DNA of 64,000 nt from Xestospongia bergquistia (lineage: Eukaryota > Porifera > Demospongiae > Haplosclerida > Petrosiidae): positions 1,056,501 to 1,120,500 of the forward strand of contig OZ014412.1 of NCBI GenBank assembly GCA_963965975.1, given 5' to 3'. The notes beneath the pieces are model-generated. The model ran no database searches. It was not told where the DNA came from and saw only the letters and a list, made by a program, of their open reading frames with translations. Of this stretch, positions 12,501 through 23,394 are shown one piece after another. A program made the position numbers and the translations under genes. Position 1 is the stretch's first letter; every line of letters starts with the position of its first letter.

Positions 12501-14606
12501 GTACTGTTGTAGTGGACTGAGTTGCATCATCATAGCTAATATAACATATAGGTTGTGAAGAATTTACTATTACTCTCTCTATTAGTAGAAATTTATAGTG
12601 AATGTGTTAGCATTATTGTAACATCTTATACCTTTATTTGATTTTTTCTTTCTCAGAGCAAATAGACATTTAAATTTCATGATCAATGGTATCAGTAGTA
12701 CTATCACAACTGATACAACAATAGCAAATATCCAAATGATTTGTGAAACTAAAAAAACATAAATAATTTGTACATTTAATATATAATACCATTATATGGT
12801 CCACTAGTAGGTTCTGTTGATGTCATTATATCAGTAGTACTAGTATTGTTAGTAATCAGAGAAACACTTTCTTTTATTGATGCAGTACCTATAATAGTAA
12901 ATTATAATACATAATAGTACAATAATTGTACAGTATTTACCAATAGTCTCATCTTTACTGTCAGTAGTACTAGTATTGTTAGTAATCAAAAAGACACTTT
13001 CTTTAATTGATGCTGTACCTATAATAGTAAATTATAATACATAATAGTACAATAATTTATTACCAGTAGTCTCATCTTTACTGTCAATAGTACTAGTCCC
13101 ATCAATAGATGGTAAGATATATTCCAGTACTTGAGGGTACACAACAGATGAGTTAGTTATAATAGTACCATCTACTATATCATGAGCTGTCACAGTATAG
13201 TTACCACTAACTGGTAGACTTATATACTGGGATACTGTACTCTCCTCTATACTGGATTTATTCATATTAATAGACTTCACAGTTCTTTTAGATAACTCTC
13301 TAAATATCACATGACATCCATCAGCTGTAGATCTCTCAGCAAACCTACACTCTACAACAACTGATCCATCATTAGAGTAGTACTGTAGAGCGAGTCCTTG
13401 AACATGATAGGTTGCTATGGTGACAGAGGAATGAAATCTTATATCAATCAAGAACATTGTACTTACTAAAATTTGACTCATTCTTAGCTTTAGATTTTTT
13501 TAAAGAGTCCACTACAGAAGGACAAAAGATATACCTTCGTTGAGGACCAATATTTGGTGTAGTATAGTTAACAGTCTCTGACTGACAATTTTCTGAAGAA
13601 CATGAAATATCTAGTTCCATTTCTGTTTCATCCAATTGTGATATATCTCTTGTAATAGCACGTAATGTACTATTACAGAGTGTAAAATGACTTAAAACCT
13701 ACATATATAAAATAAACTATAACAAACTAGTGTTTACTTACAATAACTCTGAATTGTACATTGCATGAATTGTGTTCATTAAAGATGACCTTGTGATCAG
13801 GCAAGACAGTAACATAATACTCTATAGTAGATAGTTAATGTGTAAATAGACAACCTATCAACATACCTCCACTAAATTCCTCTTGTATAGTAGCATTATT
13901 AGAACTATATTCTCCATTATGAGCTATAACAGTAGCAGTATAAATATCACAGACAGTGAGGTTATATAATTCATAAAATGTATCATTAGTGATATCATTA
14001 TATAGTAACTGGCCATGTTGGTTCTCTATATAAATGTGATATGATATTGGATAGTTCTTAAATGGATGAGACCAGGTCAACCAGCCTAATGAAGAATTGG
14101 TCTCGTTGAAAGTTAATTGGAGGTATTGTACTGGTGAGGTACCTGTCATTATTAAATAAATGAAAGTAATAAAATGTCATACTAGAAACTTTTACCTTCA
14201 ACTGTTAAAGTAGCACCTTCAGATGCAAAATCAAGATTTTGATCTAAAACAGTACATTCAACAGTTACTCCATCATTAATGGGTAGTGCTCTTATAGTTA
14301 GTACTGATGACCACACATCAACTGATATATTGTTAGTAGTTACTGATATCTCTCTGTCTTGATTACTGGGATCAGAGATTGAATTACCCCCTACTGACCA
14401 CTTCAGTGCACCTCCTTCACCCTCACAGGTAAAGTTAACCAGTGTGTAAAGTAAAGCAGACATTGATGAGGGAACAACTGTGATTACTGCTGTATTTAAA
14501 ATGATACAACTTACAAACTGTTATTAATATTTTATTATCATTTACCAGTAGTATCCGTCCCTTTCAAAGTTAAAAGAAGCACAGTCAAAAAACGAATTAG
14601 ATCCAT
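9543..14606 (-). CDS. Long-tail Ig/FN3 receptor
   Basis: Type I membrane receptor with a very long cytoplasmic tail. Exons: signal 14546-14606 (MDLIRFLTVLLLTLKG), Ig 14196-14489, FN3 13867-14142, second FN3-like unit 13742-13821 and 13467-13698, HVQG exon 13064-13414, two near-duplicate stalk exons 12941-13018 and 12790-12888, transmembrane 12632-12748 (WIFAIVVSVVIVLLIPLIM then KFK...RKKK), then tail exons 12484-12578, 12087-12215, 10927-11053, 10725-10783, 10618-10668, 10195-10281, 10048-10143, 9864-10002 and 9543-9808. Phases agree throughout and give about 878 residues. The tail is Ser/Thr/Glu-rich without a recognised domain. The exon at 10725-10783 (PPTTDVPAQHSD) aligns with [12 protein letters not shown] of the gene at 27665-34496, with His in place of its Tyr. 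Confidence 0.83.
12790..13018 (-). repeat. Duplicated stalk exon
   Basis: Two successive exons of the long-tail gene, with the intron next to each, are near copies. Both encode GTASIKESV.LITNNTSTTD followed by different ends, and both introns share ATAATAGTAAATTATAATAC. This is an exon-plus-intron tandem duplication that lengthens the Ser/Thr-rich juxtamembrane stalk. Confidence 0.75.
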
Positions 14607-14920
14607 TATTGATGACGGTTGATGTCCGTGTGGGTCTGTATATTTCCGCTATAAGACTTCCAGAAAATTACAAAAAGCGGTCAAACATATAGATACCGAA
14701 TCTCTTCAATTCTCCCTAAAATTCGAATAATGGAAATTTGGAAATATACACGTGAGTCCGTCTGGTTTTTCGTGATGATAGGCGTGGTGAGTAAATTCAT
14801 TTTCACAATAGAGTTGTTTACATTAATTTTTTTAAAAATAAGTTTGCAATATTTATTACTTATTAGAATAATTATAATTAATATTTGAGAGGGGTTAGTC
14901 TTTGGACACAAATACCAAAC

Positions 14921-15890
14921 AGAGGCAGAGTTGACACCACTCAAAATGTGGGGGGCTCAGTAAAAAAAATTCATATATGTAGAATAAACAATATTTTTTA
15001 AAGAAAAAAAAAGATAACTTGAAACACATTTAAAAGCACACAGTATACATCTTTATGAGTCCAAAAAGTTACCAAAGTACTTTTTTCGTTCATCGTATTT
15101 AGAAACAAATTCTCATGCAATGGAAGGTAAATCTAATAAATCTGTGAGTTCTTTATGGATGTGCAGCTATAGGCAGTTATTTAGTTGTTTTTCTCTCATC
15201 GTTGATTGAACAAGTATAAAGGTGCTTCAGAGCTGAAAATGTTCTTTCAGATGTTGCAGACGTTATTGGTGAAGTTAATGTTAAACAAGGCACAAGATGT
15301 ACTGATATATGTCCTTAAAGATATCATTTATGTTCATTGCGTCACATATAGTATTAATTGAAGTGACCAACTTCACAGTTAGCAAGGCAGTTTTCACCAT
15401 ATCATGAAGAAGTGGAGGTTGCCTGCTTAGCTCTGAAAAGGCAATATCTTTTGAAAAGCATAACTCTTGCATCTTTTTCACCTCACTTTCAATTGACCAA
15501 GACCTACATGGCTAACAGTTTCTTCACTAGAATGTAAACTCAGAGAATTTTCTCCATTAGATGAAGTACTCATTTCATTTATTTCAACAGTATCAGTTTC
15601 TTCCCTGAATACAGTAAACAGATCTAGTGTTGCTTGCCTCTTGGTTTCCATCACTCACCACATAACTGAGTCCTACACTTAACTATTGCATGCATGAGTG
15701 TATAACTCGTATATTATTTTAGTGTAAAAAATGAAATTGCAGCTGTCAGACAGTTCAACCTTATACTGACTATATCCCACCTACGTATATAATTGCCTTC
15801 TTTGTAAAGTGGGGGCCATGCCGCCACAATTTGAAAAGTGGGAAGCTCAAGCCCCCCTGCCCCCCCCCCTATATCTCTGCCAATTAATGC
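14921..15890 (-). mobile_element. hAT-family DNA transposon relic
   Basis: The minus strand at about 15200-15270 reads TSATSERTFSALKHLYT, the conserved C-terminal dimerisation motif of hAT transposases. It is followed by HKELTDLLDLPS and KYDERKKYFG, with interspersed stops. An N-terminal-like stretch starting METKRQATLDLF lies at about 15480-15655. The middle of the transposase is largely missing. G/C homopolymer-rich ends (near 14950 and 15865) and a shared GGCAGAG at both margins fit element termini. No convincing target duplication was found. Not functional. Confidence 0.6.
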
Positions 15891-16369
15891 CAAAGATTGT
15901 ATAGACTATGCAACCAAGATGATCTGTGTATTTTTCCTCCTACAACAATGCTTCATTTTCAATCCATAACTGAATTTTTGCATTGTATAGCTTGGTACAA
16001 GCATCAAAGTGAAAGTACAAGTACTTCATTAACCATTTTATTGAATTTAACATTAAGTGAAAGGAAGACATTGGCTTATTAAACGTTATTGGCTTATTGT
16101 ATTGTAAATTGTATTCCTTAATATTATTTATGTTTAAATATTTCAGTATTAATGTTGTAATTACTTTAAGAAACTGGAGGAATTGCTGATATACACCAAA
16201 AAGTGTCCTCGGCAGCCAAGATGCAGGATATAACAATACCATGGTAAATGATATACCTTACATTAGAACCACCCATTGACATCATTACTAAATTTATTTG
16301 TATTTTAAGTCTTTGAAGTGAAGAATGACAGGTGTCATGTGTTCAAACATATTTATGTATTCATTGCAT
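15890..16369. other. Intergenic, nothing recognised
   Basis: Lies between the hAT relic and the 3' end of the gene at 16370-18450. Short open frames occur on both strands but have no splice context or known motif. Confidence 0.4.
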
Positions 16370-18450
16370 TTACAATATAATTTCTTCATAATTGCATGTA
16401 TTTCTAGTTAACTGTACTGTTGTATATGATGGATTAGTCTCTAACTTTACTCCTCTTCTCCTCATCTCAAATCTGTGTACTATAGTTAATATAATTTAAT
16501 GACTAAACCCAGATTAAACTAATAATTAAACATACCTTCATTATATGCTGGATTATGACTTATAGCTAATTCATTAACGATTCCAAAGTGTTGTACAGAT
16601 AATAGATAATGACTTCTAGTTTCTCTTACTTTCAATCTGATGTTGTTGACTCCTCTTCTTAAAATAAGCAGCGATACTAACTCCAGCTATTATCACTATT
16701 ATAACTATTATAATAGTTATCCCAATGCTAGTAATGATCACCATGGCATCTGTGTAAAAAATAAAGAATGAATGTTGTTAAATTATTTTTACACGATGTC
16801 CTGAGAGAAGGTTCAGTCATGATGGTAGTTTCTCCAGATTTCACAGAACTAGTTATATCACCACTTGTTATATCACTTGATGTAGTACCTGGTCAGATAA
16901 AACAGTACAATGATCAATATACCACTTACTGATAGTAATAACAGTCTCAGTAGGATATAGTAGTAGCAAGATATACTCCAGTACTTGAGGGTATACAACA
17001 GATGGGTTAGTTATAATAGTACCATCTACTACATCATGAGCTGTCACAGTATAGTTACCACTAACTGGTAGACTTATATACTGGTATACTGTACTCTCCT
17101 CTATACTGGATTTACTCATATTAATAGACTTCACTGTTCTGTTAGAAGACTCTATAAATATCACATGACATCCATCAGCAGTAGATCTCTCAGCAAACCT
17201 ACACTCTACAACAACTGATCCATTATCGGAGTAGTACTGTAGAGTGAGTCCTTGGACATGATAAGTTGCTACAAAGAAGAAAATAGAATTTATGAATATT
17301 AACATACACTCACTGAAATATATTTCATTCTTTATTTTAGAGTTATTAAAATGATCAATTATATCAGCAATGAAGACATAGTTCAGTTGAGGACCAATAT
17401 TCAATACAGTATAATTAATAGTCACTGACTGATAATCTTTTGAAGAATATATGATCTTTTTACTAGAATTTTCTGTTTCTGTTCCATTCTGTTGTGATTC
17501 CTGATATCTTATAATACCCAGTAACGTACTAGTACAGAGTCTAGGATAACCTATAACCTATAATAACAAATATTTTTAGCATAAAATTAATACTCTGTTT
17601 TGACTTACAGTAACTTTAAATTCTATATTAAAGGAATCATTATGATCATTAAAGATGACCTCGTAATCAGGTAAGATTATACCATAGTATTCTTAATAGA
17701 ATAGTTATCGTGTAAAAAACAAGGTTTCAACATACCTCCAGTATATTCATCCCAAGTGGTAACATTTCTAGAACTATATTCTCCACTATGAGCTATAACA
17801 GTAGCAGTGTAAATATCACAGACTGTGAGGTTATATAACTCATAAGGTGTATCCTCAGTGATAACATTATACAGCAACTGGCCATTTTGATTCTCTATAT
17901 AAATGTAATATGATAGTGGATAGATCTTAAATGGGTGAGACCAGGTCAACCAAGAATTGTTGACATTAAAAATAAACTGGAGATTTTGTACTGGTATGAT
18001 ACCTATCATTGAATGAAATAATTAATAAACCCTATGTATAACTAACCTTTTATTGACAAAGTAGCTCCTTTGGAAGCAAAATCAAACTTCTGATTGAAAA
18101 CACGACATCCTACAATTATTCCATCATTAATAGGTAGTGCTCTTATAGTTAGTACTGATGACCACACATCAACTGATATATTGTTAGTAGTTACTGATAT
18201 CTCTCTGTCTTGATTACTGGGATCATCTAGTTTGTTACCCTGTACTGTCCAAAACAATACATCTCCTGTACCATTGCAGGTAAAGTTAGTCAGTGTGTAA
18301 AGTGAAGTGGTAACTGATGAAGGAGCTACTGTGATCACAACTTTAACATAACAGTACATATTTGCATAAGATACTGATACAATGAAACCTACCAGCTCCA
18401 TTCACAGATAAGGGTAAGGTCATCATCATCAACAAGGTGGCTTCAGCCAT
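16370..18450 (-). CDS. Short-tail Ig/FN3 receptor, class C tail with YEEI
   Basis: Complete type I receptor, about 546 residues. Exons: signal 18393-18450 (MAEATLLMMMTLPLS), Ig 18047-18340, FN3 17736-18002, second FN3-like unit 17609-17691 and 17314-17557, HVQG exon 16930-17268, stalk 16793-16888 (Ser/Thr-rich), transmembrane 16630-16749 (a long Ile/Val run ending AAYFKKR), a 30-nt tail exon 16536-16565 carrying NPAY, last exon 16370-16479 with NPSY and terminal YEEIIL. YEEI is the classical preferred ligand of Src-family SH2 domains, and NPxY is a PTB or endocytosis motif; their use here is inference. The last intron (16480-16535, 56 nt) contains stops, unlike its class A counterpart. Sequence upstream of the tail differs from classes A and B. 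Confidence 0.87.
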
Positions 18451-18752
18451 CATTGATATTGCAGTCTAATTTGTGGTGTTGGATACTACACTAGTGTATG
18501 CATAGAAAAATTCCCCAAATATTTGGTAATAGTCTTTAAAGTTAAACACTTCAATAATGAATTTTCAATTCAATAACAATAACAATGTATTATACAAGAG
18601 GGTCAGCTATTGGTCTTTGTATATCAGTTCTATTATGACCAATATGTAGTCAATAACTATATTGATAATAACATATTCAACTCCACCCACTGTATATACC
18701 ATGAATCTATTAGGAAGGTGTGATCTGTACAACTGAGGACAGTCACTTTAAT

Positions 18753-20440
18753 CCCAACTGAGCATATTCAATAGCATCTCTTTGTCTTTTGGAGAAAAAG
18801 TCTGTTAGACCAGTGTCAAAATAACTCTTACTTATCTACAATTAGGTACAAAGAGACATATATAAAATGACAAAAGAGATATAATACAAGTTACCAATAA
18901 TAGCTCTGTGAAGTAATCATCATTTGATGATACATTTTCATATGGAAGTGGTCCTTCTGGTAATACTGATAATGCCAACAGGTTATTGCTGCCCACACAG
19001 ATATGACTGACTTGGACTGAAGTTTCTCACTCTAATAGCTGGATAATTAAATATAATAATATAGGGTCAATCAATATGTCACATGACACTCACATGACAA
19101 TTGGTGTCTCTTTTATACTATCATACATTGTACTAGACACATCTGTAGGTGTAGATTGACATGATTGTGAGAGAGGGAGGACTTGTACTGGTGATATTAT
19201 TACAGCTATACTAGATGAGTCTTTCTGTCCATTATTGTTATTCCAGTCTCTAAACTTGTAATACAACCAGTAACTATATTCTCTCCATTATTATGACCAA
19301 TATGTAGTGTGGTATATCCTGAACCTGATATCATCTTCATTTCAACAAAACACCCTCCATTATCAGACCCTATCATAAATGTACATGATATACACAAGAC
19401 CCCATTATCAGTAGATATAGAGGCATTCTGTACTCCATAACTACCTGTAATATTTGGGAGAAAAAAGGAGATAGTTTGTAATCTGATATTATAACTATAT
19501 TGTGTATCATTTACTGGTATTAGTATTATATGTTACGTGTAATGAGATGTTTACCAGTATTGTTTTCTCTAGTGTTACTATGGTTACAATAACAATAGTC
19601 ACAATGAGATATCAGTAGATATAGAGGCACTCTGTACTCCATAACTACCTGTAGTGTAATATTTGGGGAAAAAAAAGAGAGAGATAGTTTGTAATCTGAT
19701 ATTATAAGTTAATAACTCTCTATATATGATTTACTTGTAGTAATATTAATATATTATATATTAATTATATATATTATATTTATTAATATATATTATATTA
19801 ATTTTAATATATTATATATGTGTAGTATTATATATACATTTGCACTAAGGGACCACTTCTGGCAAATTTGATTTGATTTATGAAAAAGGACCACTGTTAA
19901 AACACCTCAAAAACAATTTTGTATATATCCAGTTGTTATATATTCATAGCAACTATATATTTATAAAAATGTTTTTAATATGTTTTAACAGTGGTTCCTT
20001 TTTAGAAGTTTGCTATATGCATTGTTACTGGATATTAAGGATAATATAATACACAGTACAATTTCAAATAAATGATCAAGAACAAACTTCAATAAATCCA
20101 ATTCACTTCTTTGATCCAATAAAGGATGACTATAAACATCAGATATTAAAATATTTAAAATTATTATAATTATAGTACATAAAAATATGAGACATTGAGT
20201 TGTACTAATGGTATCAAGTCACAAATGTTTTGAAAGAAATGGTTCCTTATTGCAAATCAGGTCACCATTATTATGCATCATTTACTGGTATTAGTATTAT
20301 ATATGACATGTAATGAAATGTTACCAGTATTGTTTTCTCTAGTGTTACTATGGTTATAATAACAATAGTCACAATGAGATAACAGTGATAGTACATAATG
20401 AACACAACTGATAATTAAACACACACAATATATATATCTA
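18753..20440 (-). pseudogene. Relic second-family receptor with ITIM-like tail end
   Basis: Best-preserved copy of the dead second family. The TDNG domain exon at about 19200-19445 keeps both cysteines (CISCTF, GGCFVEM) and the GHNNGENIVTGC stretch. It then lacks about 25 nt present in other copies, which shifts the frame. Tail exons still read open: around 18900-18980 LPEGPLPYENVSSNDDYF, and 18753-18838 ending FFSKRQRDAIEYAQLGLK then stop. IEYAQL fits the ITIM consensus (I/V/L/S-x-Y-x-x-L/V). The upstream half of the gene is missing; its place is taken by a MITE-like element and then relic exons of another type. Confidence 0.6.
19850..20270. mobile_element. MITE-like element, copy 1
   Basis: Left end contains AGGGACCACTTCT and right end contains AGAAATGGTTCCTTATTGCA, approximate inverted repeats. 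Inside, GTTAAAACACCTCAAAAACA faces an inverted match in the second half. The ends match the element at 27345-27545, including the outer TGACCTGAT..GCAA motif. There is no coding capacity. An AT dinucleotide-rich tract (19740-19830) borders it. Confidence 0.5.
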
Positions 20441-20479
20441 GTTCTATGAGATTGTTTTGATTTGAGAGGTAGATAATAT

Positions 20480-22450
20480 TTACTAAATAGTTAACACATT
20501 GTAATAACAGTCATTATCATAACAACACATAAAATACATATTATTATTGTTTATTTCCATCTTTGTATGGTTATTATGAAATGGGATATGGAAGTGGAAC
20601 AAAATCATTAGATGTATATTACAGTCATCAATGATTGACATTTCAGATTGTTCAGATTTATTGCAAGTAATATAAAATCTAGGAACATCTTTATCAGAAT
20701 TTTTGCAAACATCAATAGATTTAGAGAAGTTGTTCATAGCTATTGATGCTGCATGGGAGCAATGACAATAATGCAAAAATGACAATTTTTCCTTTATAAA
20801 AAGGAGAATGAGTTACTAATGTTAATAAAAATGAATATGCTATACTTACAGATTTATTTTTGTGTTGGCTGTGACAATGTACTGAATTCTAGTTCCATAT
20901 ATCAAGGCTTTATTTCATCATCTTGCTAAGGAGATCAGTCCTGTAACAACACATCAGTAATAAAAATTTGAACTAGATCATAATTTAAACTCATCCTGTA
21001 ATTTCATTCAATAACACTTACTGAAGTAGCCTAACAATTTGTAACTTATTAAATTTAGTTAATTATTAATGTAAAGACTTAATAGTGTTCATCTAATCCT
21101 AATTCATGTAATATCATTTTGTCTAATTAAATGTATTGGTGTCACATTTTGTATAATATTTAAAAGTTTATAGTACATTTAAAAGTCTCTTTAAATTTTA
21201 ATGAAAAAAAGAATGACAATACATTTTGTCAGACAAATGGGATTACATGAATTAGTAGTATGTTTCAATTAGTATTATAAACAAGTCACTTGCTGTTACT
21301 TTATCAGGATTAATACAAGAAAGGTCTGGTACCTGTAATGATATAACTAATAATAATAATGTTATGACAATATTCAAATTATTACCATTGTATTAAGGTG
21401 TCTACTAAATAACGCTGTATTGTACTGGTACATCACTAGGGGGTGGAGCTATAGACAATTGTAGGAAATTGCATTATATTCTGATCTTCGTCAAATAATA
21501 GTTGTTCCTCATTACTTGCTCCTTCTTGATCTTTTTCTTTTGATATAGTTTCTGAACATCTACTGTCTATAACATTACTTGGCCTGTCTTCATCAGGAGT
21601 AGAAGATACAGTTACTTCTGTATATTTAACAGGACTTTCATCTCTATTAATTTCAATTGTTATATCATGATCATTAGTGGATGAGATACTGGCAATGTTT
21701 TCATAAAAAGGATTACAGTTGTTAACAGCTATACTCTATAGGATGTAATTATATTTGTAACTATTATGAATAGATTTTTTATAAGATCAAAAGAAAAGCA
21801 GTCAAATACAATTTTGTCCAATCAAAATTGCTCTAAAGTTTGCCTTAAAATTATCTTTTTAAAATTGTAACATTGTAATTTTAGAAGAGTTATAGTATAA
21901 TGTTGACACAAAACCCAATTTCCTAATACCCAGTCATTTCACTTCCTCCATAAAATTATATAGAGTATTAGATGCCTTACACAATACAATATACTGGGTA
22001 TATCAATGCTTAGGTATCTAGAGTATAGTGTATTAAAATTATTTCAGTCACATTGCCCTTGATAACACACATCATAAAACAAAATTTTGTCACAATTGAG
22101 TACTAAAAGGTCAACAATTTATAATGACAAACTTTAATGAACATTCTTCCTGTCAAGTTGACATCTACAATAGCAAATAGCACAATACATTTGCTTTAAT
22201 CATTGTATCAGCTGTTAAGGCCATATAAGAACAACTGAACTAGTAAACAGACAAGTTGTACACAACCATTTACATCATCATTTGATAAGGACTTTGTTAG
22301 ACTACAAGTAGGAAATATAGCATTATTTTCTGATATTAATAGATTATGCTCTCTGATTTCTGATACTTTAGTAAATTTTTGTGAGGTGGATGTAGCTTGA
22401 TGTGTTATAAAAGGAGGTGATATAGACTGTGGAGGAGAATGTTGACGTTG
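20480..22450 (-). pseudogene. Degenerate long-tail cytoplasmic exons
   Basis: Minus-strand stretches resemble tail exons of the long-tail genes. 22370-22440 carries SISPPFITHQA, like [11 protein letters not shown] of the gene at 27665-34496. 21470-21740 is an open acidic/Ser-rich stretch with FYENIAS and KYTEVTV. 21425-21465 carries APPPSDVPVQYSVI followed by two stops, where the paralogue reads [13 protein letters not shown] and continues. About 21300-21335 carries VPDLSCINPDK. No matching transmembrane exon was found, so this is scored as a relic; a live alternative end for an unseen gene is less likely. Confidence 0.5.
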
Positions 22451-22787
22451 AAGTGGTTATCTTCTCACTTCAACTATATAATATGGTAATGAATATGTTA
22501 TAATTACTCACAATTAATGTACACACATTGTAAGACAAAGCATGTCTTCATAATGTGGGTATTAATGTTGTATTAAGTAATACTTAATATATGTCATATA
22601 CCTCAATATAAATTAATGCATGTTTACAGTTTACATAATACTCTGAGTGTCATTTGCTATATAAACAGTACTATGAACTTGTTTATCTCATAAGTGGTCA
22701 ACTTGTGTAGTACCAAGATACTAATGAGGATGCTTGTCATATTAAATGAAGTGGTACCATAGATTCTAATACAATATCTAAGTTAAC

Positions 22788-23075
22788 CTTTAACTGTAAA
22801 ACTGAACCCTTTAGTTGCAAAGTTAGGCCTCAAAAGAATACATTGAATAATTACCCCATCATAAATAGGTAGTGCTCTTATAGTTAGTATTGATGACCAC
22901 ACATCAACTGATATATTGTTAGTAGTTACTGATATCTATCTGTCTTGTTTGATGGTATCAGTAAGTGAGTGACCACCTACTGTCCAAAACAGTTCATCTC
23001 CTGTACCCACACAGGTAAAGTTCACCAAAGTGTCGAGTGCAGCTGACGCTGGTGTGGGAGCTAGTGTGATAAAGT
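22788..23075 (-). pseudogene. Isolated Ig exon with stop codon
   Basis: A lone Ig exon matches the family core ([20 protein letters not shown]) with FTC..GTGDELFWTV upstream. The conserved DREISV reads DR-stop-ISV through one base change near 22937. No signal exon is found upstream and no FN3 exon downstream; at about 23080 it runs into unrelated sequence. Broken remnant of an array gene. Confidence 0.75.
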
Positions 23076-23394
23076 AGCACTTATTCCCACGAAGGTTAGT
23101 AGTACCTTGTCTCTCTGAATAGCACTTTAGGTTGGGGTGGAGTTTCGAGGCCTGGCAAGGCCAGCCCCTTTGCTTATGTCAGTAGTGTGTGGCGTTGTTG
23201 CTCCTTCAGAAAATGAGCTGCAATGCCAAACTATAGTGCATGTATTCTGCCTACCACTCGTCAAACAACAAGTAGAAAAAAAGTTCAATTGGTACTATAA
23301 TCCAGCAGTGATTTCGGTAATTTGTAAAAAATAATTATATATAATAACAATCCAAATCCCATTACATATTGCTTGACGGTATGTCAGGTCCTAA

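Noticed and set aside
14921-15890. Intact hAT transposon
   Set aside because: Stops interrupt the C-terminal domain, the central part is missing and no target duplication was found.
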